Shown here in pieces: positions 50,130 to 61,139 of a stretch of DNA of 64,000 nt. The notes beneath the pieces were generated by a model that made no database searches, had not been told where the DNA came from, and worked only from the letters and a program-made list of their open reading frames with translations. The stretch is from contig NC_056758.1 in NCBI RefSeq assembly GCF_018687715.1, forward strand, positions 30,484,967-30,548,966, read 5' to 3'. The translations under genes and the position numbers were made by a program. This stretch comes from Carya illinoinensis (taxonomy: Eukaryota; Streptophyta; Magnoliopsida; Fagales; Juglandaceae). Every line of letters begins with the position of its first letter. The first letter of the stretch is position 1.

Positions 50130-51760
50130 ATTCTGCTAAGAAGTCTTGCCACCTAGCTTGCTTTGGGCTTAGTTTCTTCTGACTTTAGAAGTAACTAGTG
50201 GCAATGTTATCCGTCTTGACCACAAAACTGGAGCCAAGCAAATAGTGTCGCCAAACTCTGAGGCAGTGAATGATAGACGTCATCTCCTTATCTTGTACGA
50301 TGTATCTTCTTTCAGTCTCATTGAGTTTGCGACTCTCATATGCAATGGGATGTCCTTCTTGCATGAGAACTCCCCCTATGGCAAAATTTGATGCATCTGA
50401 TTGTACCTCAAAAGGCTTGGTACAATCTGGTAGGGCCAAGACCGGTTCCTCCGTGATGGCTGTCTTCAGATCGTCAAAGGCTTCCTGACACCTTGATGAC
50501 CACTCCCATGTCCTGTTCTTCTTAAGCAAATTGGTGAGGGGGGATGCCCTTGTAAAGTATCCCTTTATAAATCTCCTATAATAGTTGACAAGCCCAAGGA
50601 ATGATCGAAACTCGGTAACCTTAGTGGAAGGATCCCACTTCTTAATGGCTTCAATTTTCCCCTCTTCCATGTTGAGTTTTCCACCTTGGATTTTGTGGCC
50701 AAGGAAATGGACTTCGTTTAGTGCAAATGAGCACTTCTCCTTCTTGACATAGAGTTGGTTTTCCCTTAAGACACGGAAAACAATCCTTAAATGCTCCACA
50801 TGTTCTTCAAGGGTAGAACTATAGATGACAATATCATCTAGATAGACTACCACAAATTGATCAAGATAGAGATGGAAGATCTTGTTCATGAGTGTGCAGA
50901 AGGTGGCTGGAGCATTTGTGAGGCCAAAGGGCATCACTAGGAACTCGTATGCTCCATAGTGAGTTACACAAGTCGTCTTTGCTTCATCCCCTTCCACAAT
51001 CCTCACTTGATAATACCACGATCTTAAATCAACCTTGGAGAAGTATTTTGCATGGCCCAGTTGATCAAATAAATCAGCAATTAAAGGAATATGATACTTG
51101 TTTTTTATGGTTACCTTATTTAGAGCTCAATAGTCAATGCACAGCCACAAAGACCCATCATGTTTCTTTTGGAACAACACGGGTGCCCCATATAGTGCCT
51201 TGGAGGGATGGATGAATCCGGCATCAAGTAGCTCCTTAAGTTGCCTCCTTAGTTCTTGAAGCTCTAGAGGTGACATGCGATAAGGTGCTTTGGCGGGTGG
51301 TTTGGCGCCGGGTTCCAGCTCGATCTGATGGTCCACCCCTCTCCTGGGTGGTAGTTGCTTGAGCAATTCTAGCGGCATGACATCCTCATAGTCCCTGAGG
51401 ACCCTTAGGACTTCCTTGGGTGGAGGGGAGGAAATCTTCACTTCACCTTTCTCTATTGAAGCAAAGTAAGACACCTCGCCCTTCTTCCATCCTTTCTTGA
51501 ATTGCATGGCGGATAAAAGCTGGGTAGTGTTTGGCTTGGACATGGTGGGTATCATGCATGGACCGCCCTCTAAGATACACACCGAGTTGTAGTAGGGAAG
51601 AGACACTACATTAAACTGTCTCAAGAATTCCATCCCCAACACGATGTTGAAGTCATCCATAGGAGCGACAGAGAAATCCACCGTACCTTTCCAAATTCCA
51701 AGTTGTAGCTCCACCCCATGAGCTACACCATCAAGGGGTTTGGTCTCAGAATTCATGGTC
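50130..51760 (-). pseudogene. Gypsy pol: protease end, reverse transcriptase and RNase H remnant
   Basis: It contains NIVLGMEFLRQFNV (end of the protease region) and PYRMSPLELQELRRQLKELL. The reverse transcriptase has [20 protein letters not shown] and the catalytic [10 protein letters not shown]. RNase H follows ([20 protein letters not shown]). Disabling stops are TGA in CIDY*ALNK near 51127 and a stop after DNIATSYF near 50185. Confidence 0.93.
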
Positions 51761-51761
51761 T

Positions 51762-53248
51762 TCAGCCATCCTTGACCCTTCTTAAGAGGAACCCTAGCCG
51801 TGTGGCCTCTTCCTTCTTGATGAAGTTGTGAGAAGCTCCTGAGTCGACCATGGCATGACTCTTCTTCCCATTGACGAGGACCTCTACAAAAATCAAAGAT
51901 CCATCCTTAGTGGTTGGCTTTGTGCTTGCCTTGAGGGAGTTGAGAAGTTGTAGACATTCCAGGTGCGACTTCTCTTGAACTTCCTTCTCTTCCAACATGG
52001 CATTGAGGGCCTTCCTCTTGGGACAATCTCTAGCCCAATGTGATCCGTCACAAAGGAAACAAGCATCCTTTGGCTTCTTATCTTTGGAGTGGTCCTTCTT
52101 GCCCTCCTTTGATGTTGAAGGCTTGTCTCCACTGTCTTTGTACTGTGGGGGCTTGAACCCCTTCGCTCCCCCACCCTTAGTGTGATTATCCTTTGAAGAC
52201 TTGGGCTTTGAAGAGTTGTTACTCTTATGATACTCAAATTCTTCTAAGGTTTCCGCCACTGTCAGGGCAGTGGAGATGTCGTTGACTCCACGACGCTTGA
52301 GTTCTTAAGCCACCCAAGATTTGAGACCATCGATGAAGTTGAAGAGGAGATCTTCTTCACTCATGTTTGTGATTTGAAGCATGAGGGCAGAAAATTCCTC
52401 AACGTAGTTGCGGATAGAAGAGGTGTGCTTCAACTCCTTCATTCTCTTCCGCGCATTAATAGCCACATTCTCAGGATAGAATTGCCTCTTGAGTTCACGC
52501 TTGAACTCTTCCCAAGAGTCAATAGTGCAAGTACCATTCTCTATCTCACTATGCTTACGACGCCACCAAGTACTAGCAAGATTAGTAAGGTAGAGAGAGG
52601 CAGTACGTACCTTGACATGCTCGTCTTGCATGTTCAAAACTTCAAAGTAGCGCTCCATGTGCCACATGTGGTTGTTTAGTTCTTTGGCATCCCGCTTGCC
52701 ATCGAACTCTTTCGGTTTGGGGGTATCCACCCTTGGTGTCGCCATCATTCCAGCCGCCATCATTCCAGCTCCGATGGCGCCCCCATTGGCCACTGCCCGC
52801 TTGCACATGGCTAAATCCGCCTTGGTCTCCTCTAGACTGACGCGGTATTCCTCCATTTGCTCTTGGAGTTTTGTTAGCTCTCCCAAGACCCGGTCTTGAA
52901 AAGCAACATTTTCAACATGTTGTGCCTCGATGGTGGGGTTGATGGTGCTCATAATGGACTCCTTGAGCGATTCGGATTGCCCTCCAATCCTAGCTCCTCC
53001 AAACCTTGCTCCACAATGTCAAGTCGGTCCCTGACATCCGCTACCGCCACCTCCATCCTTGTCATAGTGTTGTCAAGAGTGCTCACCTCCCTGTGAGACT
53101 GATCCCATTCCTCAATCTTGGCCAATATCTTGGCCATGGCCCTCTCGATGCCATCGAGACGAGACTCCATAGATGAGTTTGAATCCTTCGACCTCTTGCT
53201 CTTTCGTGTCTCCTGGGGCTCCATGGTGATCTCGCTTGGATCCGTCAT
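51762..53248 (-). pseudogene. Gypsy gag and protease remnant
   Basis: Gag starts near 53248 (MTDPSEITMEPQETRKSKRS) with a coiled-coil segment, then shifts frame near 52950. The Retrotrans_gag body follows (TWWRRKHSEIENGTCTIDSW, FKRELKRQFYPENV). A stop lies near 52305, and then the knuckle CFLCDGSHWARDC. The protease motif is MVDSGASHNF near 51840. Confidence 0.92.
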
Positions 53249-53261
53249 CCTAACCTGGACA

Positions 53262-53273
53262 GCTCTGATACCA
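53262..53273 (-). other. Primer-binding site of the Gypsy element
   Basis: The minus strand reads TGGTATCAGAGC, an exact 12-base complement of the initiator tRNA-Met 3' end, two bases inside the 5' LTR. Confidence 0.95.
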
Positions 53274-53275
53274 AC

Positions 53276-53692
53276 TGTCATAGATTTAGAATTTCTTCAC
53301 ACGTCCCATGCGGCCTTAGGAGGCTTTCTCTCCACAAAACTCTTAAATAAGCCTTCTAAATGACTCAAGACAATAGAGAACAAAATTAGAGAGAGAAGAT
53401 AGAGAGAGAAGCTCTAGAGAACTTGTTTCTCTTATTGCTTGGTGATTTACACAAATGAGAGCCCCTCTATTTATAGGGAGCTCTTGGTGCAAAGAATGGT
53501 TAGGATGGTGACACTTGTCACCAATCCAAAGGTAAAGAACTTTCTAGATTACTACTCTAGAATTGTCTAAAAGGCCATTTCCTAGGGGGTTCTACATCAT
53601 TCTAGAATACTCCACACAATTCTACAAAATTACAAAGGACTAGGAGACTCTAGAAGGTTAGAGAATTCTTTAGAAAAATCTAGGTAGTGACA
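53276..53692 (-). repeat. Gypsy 5' LTR
   Basis: 417 bp. It retains CTATAAATAG (about 53467-53476). It differs from the 3' LTR at roughly 23 positions by eye. Confidence 0.95.
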
Positions 53693-54030
53693 ATAGGTTG
53701 TGGTTCGAGTAGAGATGCTTATTAATGTCAAGATCTGAAGAAAGATTATTCCCAGGTTCTATATATTAATCTTCTCATAAACCAGATGGCAGTTTTCCAT
53801 TGGTGGTTTAATCTCGAAGTTCCACTCAAATACAAAATCATTTTCTTCGAGTATTTAACATGAAAATTACCAAGCAATAGGAACTGAGAAATGAGAATCT
53901 CCTTCATGTGAAGTCATTTTCATATTTAATCCAAACCGCATTCTTTCGGTGCCTCCTAAACTATCCTACTTCAATTAAATTCCGTTCTCACACACAGTCT
54001 CACACTCGGTCCTCCAGTTATTGTTGGGAT
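53693..54030. repeat. Tandem duplication copy 1, right part
   Basis: It continues the copy begun at 48044-48130. It runs through GGTTGTGGTTCGAGTAGAG, TCCCAGGTTCTATATATTAA, TTCTTTCGGTGCCTCC and CACACTCGGTCCTCCAG, and matches 54110-54628 except for the MITE. Confidence 0.92.
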
Positions 54031-54628
54031 AATTGGATTGAAAATTTTACTTCAATTGTTACTGGAAAACAAAACCCCAATGATACACAACTACATCTAC
54101 ATTAGAGGTTGTGGTTCGAGTAGAGGTGCCTATTAATGCCAAGATCTAAAGAAAGATTATTCCCAGGTTCTATATATTAAAAAAAAATCTAGTTATAAAT
54201 ATAACTGCGTACTAATATGTGCACCAATCTAATATAATTGGTCAAAAAATAAATTTTATTAAAAATAATATTAATTTAAATTTTAAATATAAATGAATCA
54301 ATATTAATATACAAATTAATATATAATTTTATTTATTTATAACAAAACTCGTATATTAATGTTCTCAAAAACCAAATGGCACTTTCCATCGGTGGTTTAA
54401 TCTCGAAGTTCCACCCAAATAAAAGTCATTTTCTTCGAGTATTTAATATGAAAAATACCAACTACCAAGCAACAAGAACCGAGAAATGAGAATCTCCTTC
54501 ACCTGCAGTCATTTTCATATTTAATTAATCCAAACCGCATTCTTTCGGTGCCTCCTAAACTGTCCTATTTCAATTAAATTCCGTCCTCACACGCAGTCTC
54601 ACACTCGGTCCTCCAGTTGTTGTTGGGA
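54031..54628. repeat. Tandem duplication copy 2 (carries a MITE)
   Basis: About 420 bp when the MITE and its target duplication are removed. It lies head to tail with copy 1 and is uninterrupted at the point where copy 1 holds the Gypsy element. Confidence 0.92.
54181..54350 (+). mobile_element. Mutator-like MITE family B, copy 3
   Basis: This 170 bp element has the same interior as 31434-31603. The flanking 9-mers are ATATATTAA (54172-54180) and GTATATTAA (54351-54359), with one mismatch. Copy 1 of the surrounding duplication lacks the element, which confirms the insertion and its ends. Confidence 0.9.
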
Positions 54629-55131
54629 AATCTTTTGACTCTTTTCGGTGGGACCAGTATATGCTTTTAGTCTGATTGACAACCCAGATGGCCCACTTTC
54701 ACCCAGAAAACACACAATCGAGACGGATGAACGTCTCTTTCATCGATTTGGTGAAAGGAAGAATTAAGAGTTAAGAACTTGAAACCCTCAGCACTGTTAT
54801 TAAATTTTAAATCAAATCTCCGACCTATAGTTCTTAGTTTTTCAAAATCCTTTTAGAAGACAGAAAATTCCTCAAGATTTCACCCATCAACACACAATCG
54901 GCTAAAAAGAAAAAAGAAACAACTTTAAGTATGGTTAAGAAGAACAAGTTTATCCAAACATAAAATAAAAAACCAGAAATAGACAAGGCAACCATATCAA
55001 CAAGCATTCTTTGCAGTACCACATTATCTACGCAAGAAGCGGCAAAATTAAATAGTAACATATTCTACCATAATTAATACCACAGCTACGAATACAGTTA
55101 ATTAATGGAGATAAGCAGTGCAGTACATTTC
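54629..55131. other. Intergenic region and H1 3' flank
   Basis: No gene was recognised. The right end should include the 3' UTR of the H1-like gene. Confidence 0.4.
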
Positions 55132-55764
55132 CTAGTTCCTAGACTTTTTGGCCGGCCTAGACGAACCCTGTGGTTTTGGAGTCTTCCTCTTTATCGGCGT
55201 CAAGCTCTTCTTCTTAATCTTCTTAGGGTTCTTCTCCGGGGTCTTAACCTGACTGAGCCTCTTGGTCTTCACACCCTTCTTCTCTGCAATCTTCTTGGGG
55301 GGTATGGCCTTGGGGGGTATGGCCTTTCTGGTCTTGGTGCTGTCATCCTTCTTCTTTTTGATGGTCTCTTTCTCCTTGACCGCCAACTTGACCTTCTCGG
55401 TGGAGGAGACCTTGAAGGAGTTCTTGATTTTCACAAGCCTCTCAGACTTGACAAACCTCTTCAACTGAACAGAGAGGACTTTCTTGAAATTGGGTGGCAA
55501 CACTTTTTTGTACTTCTCCTCCGCGAACTTCGCTATTGCTTGCTGGCTCGAGCCAGTCCGGTCCTTCAGAGTCAGTATGGCCTCGCTTATCATCTGCCAA
55601 AGAACCGATAAGAAAACATTTAAAAAAACCAAAACGAAACAAAACAAGATGAAGAAGAAGAAGAAAGAGAGAGAGTAAAGATGATGGAAAAACCGAAGGA
55701 CCTCAAAGTAAGGGGGATGAAGGGTTTTGTCCTTATTTGCAACAGCAACCGTTGCTTTCGCCAT
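55132..55764 (-). CDS. Linker histone H1/H5-domain protein, 2 exons
   Basis: Exon 1 is 55764-55702 (21 codons, ending HPPYFE) and exon 2 is 55593-55132. The 108 bp intron (55701-55594) is GT-AG and T-rich. The spliced protein is 174 aa. The winged-helix H15 domain covers about residues 15-85 (MISEAILTLKDRTGSSQQAI, EKYKKVLPPNFKKVLSVQLK, RLVKIKNSFKV). The tail is Lys/Pro-rich, with a short repeat KAIPPKAIPPKKIAEKK. Linker histones bind nucleosomes at the DNA entry/exit site. The tail lacks clear AT-hook (GRP) cores, so it looks like a small H1 rather than an HMG-I/Y-type protein. The N-terminal tail is unusually short (about 15 residues before the domain). Confidence 0.9.
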   Translation of the reverse strand: MAKATVAVANKDKTLHPPYFEVLRFFHHLYSLSFFFFFILFCFVLVFLNVFLSVLWQMISEAILTLKDRTGSSQQAIAKFAEEKYKKVLPPNFKKVLSVQLKRFVKSERLVKIKNSFKVSSTEKVKLAVKEKETIKKKKDDSTKTRKAIPPKAIPPKKIAEKKGVKTKRLSQVKTPEKNPKKIKKKSLTPIKRKTPKPQGSSRPAKKSRN

Positions 55765-56060
55765 TTTTCTGAAAGGCTCTTCTGGAGACTTGCTTGGAGA
55801 GAGGGAGACTGTGTGTTTGTGTGTCGGTGTTTTGAGTGTGTTTGTGAGTTTAAAGAGAGGGGAATTTGAATACGAAGGGTGGTAAATGGTATGGTAAAGG
55901 AGGGGTATTTGAATTTGAATTTTGGATATGTTTTGGCGGTTGTTCGGTATGTTTGAAGCAGTAGAAGTGGGCCGGTCGTCTCGAAAAAGGCTCGCATTTA
56001 AATTTGCGTTGGTTGGACTTTGGACGTGGTGACCCTGTGTTCATGATCGTGTTTTCGTGG
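55765..56060 (-). promoter_or_regulatory. 5' region of the H1-like gene
   Basis: It lies upstream of the H1 ATG. It is purine-rich on the plus strand and contains a GGGCC motif near 55970. No clear TATA box was identified. Confidence 0.35.
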
Positions 56061-57821
56061 GCTACCTAAAAATAAGAGATAAAGATTAAAAACGAAACCT
56101 TATGAGATAGGAACATTATCCGACTGTGTATCAAATGGAATTGGACCAAGCAGTCTTTATTCTATTTCCAAAACAGTAAGGAATAATAAATAAAATTAAA
56201 AAACTATTTCCTTATCATATCATAAAATGTCATATCATTAAAATTATTACAGACTAATCTTTTTAGTAACATCATATGAGAGAAAGAGAAGTGTTTGGTC
56301 TATACAGCGATATTACAAAAATATATTTACAAATTAAGATGGCGAGAGATGTGTTAAATCATATTGCTAAATCTCTTTAAAAGTTTTTATAAGGAGATGA
56401 GATTACTAATGAAAAAAGGTATTCCTACAACTATTTTACAACTCATCTTCAGACAATTAATGAAATCATACCACTCCATTCAAAATAAATCTTAATATTT
56501 CAAAACTACCATTCATTTCATGTAGAGTTGTAAAATAGTTATAAAGTTATCAACTTTAGTAGTAAATAAAAAATTTGCTTGGTGAGGGCATCTAATATAG
56601 ATAAACTCCTAAACTGTCACATTTTAACATATATATATGCATGGTTAGAAAATATTGGCATTTAAGCTCGAAAGTCTTCAAATGTCTCACTTAATTGCTG
56701 ATCATCCATGCATCTTCGGACATAATATATAGATTTTGTTAAAAGATCTGATGAGCAGTACTCATGATCCGCATGGAAAATTCTAATTCGGTGGTGGCAA
56801 TATTAATTCGTTTCAATCGATCGATCGCGTAGTACTTGGACATGAAACTGATCACAAAATTAAGTGAACCTGAATGCATGGTAATTCGTTTGTTTGCAAT
56901 TGGCAGTAATATTGTAATATATTATTATTATTTTAAGCCGAAGGCCGAATGTATCCCCACAATCAATATTATATATTATTTAATTAATGTAGAAGAGCCA
57001 AATCCAGCAACTTTCGTGGTGACCCACTTGCTGATCAGTAAGTACACAACTGTGCCATGCACACCAAGATCGAGCCCCATTCGATGTCTTCCATACGTGA
57101 TGTCCTTTCTCTGACCTCCATTCATTATATGCGGTTGCTTTATCTCCTCATTAGAAAGTGTGAAATTTATCGCCTTTTTAAAAAAATAAATGTAAAGAAA
57201 TTAAGAACGAAGATTTGTCAACTTTAGTAATTAATGCATGTGATCATAAGAAATTATAGTAACAGTACCGAGGGCGTAGATATTTGATGGAAGATGGGAA
57301 AGTAATCATGAGAAGGACGGACGTTTGTGACTGCCGGTCGGCGGGCTACTTCACAAACCACAAAAGAGTTTATCTATTATTCCAGATATTCAAACTAACG
57401 TACGTAGCTTCTTGATTACCATAATTAACAGCCAAGATGATCCAAAATACTTTTTTTTTTTGTAAAAAAAAAAAATAGTAGAAGAAGAACACCACATGGA
57501 ACAAATTAATAATTTATTTTTCGACATAAAAGAAGATAATAAAGTACATGCATAACATTACAAATTAAGTAGCGAGGGAGCCGGCCGAGAGATTTCTTCA
57601 ATCAACTAGCGACGTTATTTCTTTCTTTCCTTCTCCTATAGCTCCGGGAAGCTTGCTAGCCTGGCATCATTAGAAGCAGGAATAACAAATAGATCATAGT
57701 TATTTCTAGAGAAAATATCTAAGCGTAGAGATATCAAACTACTGACAAAGAATTACAAGAGAAAGCTGAGAGCCACCGAGGCACAATTATTACGTGAAAT
57801 TAAATTCAAGCATCTAGGTAG
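56061..57821. other. Intergenic region
   Basis: AT-rich, with no recognised gene. The right end should contain the 3' UTR of the proline-rich protein gene. Confidence 0.4.
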
Positions 57822-58322
57822 CTACAACAAGCAGAGAAAAGAAAGGAAGAACGCAAAGGAGATGAAAACTGGCTGAGCTTTCAAATGGACAGAATGGTCA
57901 TATTCATCATGCGATGGAGGGTAGTAGTAAGGGTATGGTGGAAAAGGTTTTGGATATGGCGGAGGGGGTGGCCCATAATTATCTGATGGTGGCAATGGAG
58001 GAGGGTACTCGCAATTGTCAGTACATGGAGGCTTGGGTGGTGGTGGGCATTCCGGGATGACTGGCGGTGGTGGCGGCGGGCACTCAACCACTGGCGGTGG
58101 TGGTGGTGGCGGCGGGCACTCAACCACTGGCGGTGGTGGTGATGGCAGAGGGCATGGGTGTTCACATTCCATGCACATTGTGCATGGTATTTCATCTTTG
58201 GACACTGTTGTTGCTGCTCCTACTCCTGCTGTAACATTAATAGTAGTGGTTGATGTGGTTAAGGAGAAGTTGTAGTGTAAGATGAGGAGGAGGAAAGTAC
58301 TGAACGGGGAGAGTAACGTCAT
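57822..58322 (-). CDS. Secreted proline-rich (extensin-like) protein with likely GPI anchor
   Basis: The intronless frame encodes 166 aa. A hydrophobic N-terminus (MTLLSPFSTFLLLILHYNFS) is a signal peptide, cleaved near residue 22-25. A short Cys-containing segment (EIPCTMCMECEHPCPLP) follows. The core repeats VVECPPPPPPP / VIPECPPPP-type units, then a Tyr/Pro-rich part (YGPPPPPYPKPFPPYPYYYP). The C-terminus is strongly hydrophobic (PVFISFAFFLSFLCLL), which suggests GPI-anchor addition. The product should reach the cell surface or wall. Prolines next to each other are likely hydroxylated and glycosylated; this is inference. It is related to small extensin/PELPK-type proteins. The exact orthologue is unknown. 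Confidence 0.82.
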   Translation of the reverse strand: MTLLSPFSTFLLLILHYNFSLTTSTTTINVTAGVGAATTVSKDEIPCTMCMECEHPCPLPSPPPPVVECPPPPPPPPVVECPPPPPPVIPECPPPPKPPCTDNCEYPPPLPPSDNYGPPPPPYPKPFPPYPYYYPPSHDEYDHSVHLKAQPVFISFAFFLSFLCLL

Positions 58323-61139
58323 TGTTTAGGGTTTGCAATCCCTATGTTGAAGACTGTTTCATATATCAAATCTCAGAGAGTACTGAGGGAGGAGGGTACT
58401 TGAGGAGAAGAATGATGTATAAAGACAATGGTGATTTGGTTGAGAGGGGAGTACTGCAAGGAGATAGGAATAAGATGTCTGCAGCGTCTTGGTGACCGCA
58501 CCATTTGTCGGTGTTTTATCTTTTATTGTACTACCATCCACGTAATAAACAAAATGGACCAAAATATATACAATACCAACAATTTTTTTTTTTTAATAAA
58601 AAAAGAAAGGCAAAGATGACAATTGTCCCAATTTCATCCACATTTTCCATGATTTTTCACCACATGCTTGCTGCATGAGGTAGCTAGATCAGGAAGCTGG
58701 CTCGAATATTGCTTGAAAGTTCTTAATTTGCTCATACTTATATCATGCGCGCCTTGATCTGAAAAATGACTTTTAAGTTGCATATATAAATTACTAGCAG
58801 CTAGCTAGCTTGAGAATGCAAGCGCGCAGTACATACTTTTATATTATAAGATCCCTAGCTCGATCGGAATCTCTTAATTAATTTATTATATATTTTCAAA
58901 ATGAGAGTGTGTTAATGAAACGTTTCGTGATAAACTTTAGCAGGAAATTAACTTTATGATCATCTCCGGCGGGGAATTATACAATTTTGCAAGTACTGCA
59001 TCACCAATTAAAAAAAAAAAAAACAGTTAATTTAATATTATACCCTTCATTGTACATTCCAGCACGTTATTAGCTAGTCTAGAAAAATAATTAACGAAGT
59101 ATATTTTAGAACATATTTATAATCACAGTTAAACAATGATCTTTAATATATATATAATAGTACTATCGGTGCCGACAATAAATTGAAATAAATAAATAAA
59201 TAATGAAAACTAACAAATTAAAGAGGAATAGGAAACAATAATTCAGAGGATAATGACAACCTCCGACTTTCACATGAATACCTTTGTGAGCGCTAGCTCT
59301 TAAATTCTTAAATCTCTAAATTCCTTTTCGATATGGATTGCATATGTTGACACATGCATTACGGCCCCATGAGAGGTACTATAGACGGTGCATGGCCATC
59401 TCACAAATGTTTTACATTGCGCTAGCCAACACGATGCAGAGAGGTAGTAGTATACTGTGCGTAGCCAGCCACGATCCAATATTCCAGGCAATGTCTACTC
59501 AATTATTTGATCAGTACATGATGAGGACGTGGTTGGCGACCGCTCAGTACTCCTTGTGCATGCATGGGTGCAAATAATGATCTACCCCGAAGTGTGGTGG
59601 ACTAAGTGCTGATTGATGGAGAGGGGGCCGAAGTTAACGCTAGCTCCACCCTTTGTTTTATTATTATTATTATTATATATGTTGAATAGGCGTTTAAACG
59701 TTGTACGTACAACGTTATTGATCGTGTTAGGGGGGGTCTATTTGTTGCTTAATTTGTAAAATAGTGACGTGTATAAAAGACCTTATAATTATGTCATATA
59801 CATATAGTTGGTTTTAAACCATAATCGAATCCAAATAACAACTAGTCAGCCTATCCAAAAAGCAATTAACAACGACGAGAAGCGGGTATACCAAACAACA
59901 TGACATAATAAAAGTCAAGTGTGTTTTGCACTCGAGTGCTAATTGCATAAGCTTCCAATTTCGATGTTTCTTCAGCTTTTTGTATTTTCCCTTCAATCTC
60001 GATGGTGAAATCCGACCTACTTTTGTCCTCTCCCTAAAACCTAGATTGAAGATCGAATCTCACGCACATATAATAGGCAGCTAGCTGGCTAATAGGTTGA
60101 AGATAAAGTATGCCCAGTACTACTGATCGATCAGTACGTGACATTCTTATGCCTGATCGTTGTTTCTGCGTTCTGATCTTTCTTCACCATGAGATTCCAT
60201 TCTACTTCATTATCAAAGAACTGATCTCTTAACTCATCGAGTATATATTTTTTCTGGATATAAATACCACAATAACTTCTAAGCTGAAATCCACCTAATT
60301 TTATCGACAATATATTATTGATAGATCATCATGAGATAGTGAATATATATCGTATTACATAGATCTTACCACATTCCGATATTTATAATATTTTCCATTG
60401 CCAGTCTTTAGATAAGATAAAATCCTTAGTCTCATTTAATAGTGGCCACCCATGATGCATGACCACTTAAAAAAAGTTCAGAAAATACATTTTAAACTAA
60501 GGATTTCAATCAATTACAATCAGCATGGGTATTAGATCATAAGCCTCCCGCTTGAAAATTATATTGAATAAAAATATATTCAATTCAGTCTAATTTTAAG
60601 TTAAATCTAACGTCTAACTTTTAAATTATTAAATTTATTTAAATTTAAAACCTTTTACATATAAAATTCACAATATTTTTAAATTCAACATGATCTCTTT
60701 ATACGCAAAATTTACAACCATTTTCAATTTTATATAAATACATTTAAACACATTTTAAAATCTAAACATATCTTAAATAAATTCACAACCGTTTTAACTC
60801 AGCTCAACATATAATCGGTAGCTTGTTTAATTAACTCCGCGCGCGTATATGCACCTCGTTAAATAACTCCATGCGAAGATGGGTACTGTCCGGAACGCTT
60901 TCATGTATTTCTCCATCACTACTAATCACGATGGACTTTAGGATTTCTTATATGATAGCAGCTCTCTTTATTCAGCCGGTACTGATCAACATTTCTGGCT
61001 GAAAAATATTTCTTTAAATATTAGTCAGACTATTTTTATTAATATTGGCAAAATCCTTCCTTTTTTCAGCTAGCAAGCTACCAATTTACACACGCATATA
61101 TATAAAAGTCGATTGGATATACACGAGGTGCAATTCATG
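58323..61139. other. Intergenic region
   Basis: The first few hundred bases form the 5' side of the proline-rich protein gene. A patch at 59.3-59.6 kb is less AT-rich but has no recognisable gene. No RNA gene was identified. Confidence 0.4.

Larger units (their letters stand above)
48131..53692 (-). mobile_element. Ty3/Gypsy chromovirus LTR retrotransposon, full-length but inactive
   Basis: The 5562 bp element has two 417 bp LTRs with TGTCA...TGACA ends. The primer site is next to the right-hand (5') LTR and the polypurine tract next to the left-hand (3') LTR. The internal order is gag, CCHC, protease, reverse transcriptase, RNase H, integrase and chromodomain. Size and chromodomain fit the chromovirus lineages with short elements (Galadriel or Reina-like); the clade is not resolved. 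Stops such as CIDY*ALNK in the reverse transcriptase disable it. The flanks carry ATAG as a probable target duplication. The LTRs differ at about 23 positions by eye, mostly transitions. Confidence 0.96.

Noticed and set aside
58015..58275. Glycine-rich plus-strand frame
   Set aside because: It is the antisense shadow of the proline-rich protein (CCN proline codons read as GGN glycine).
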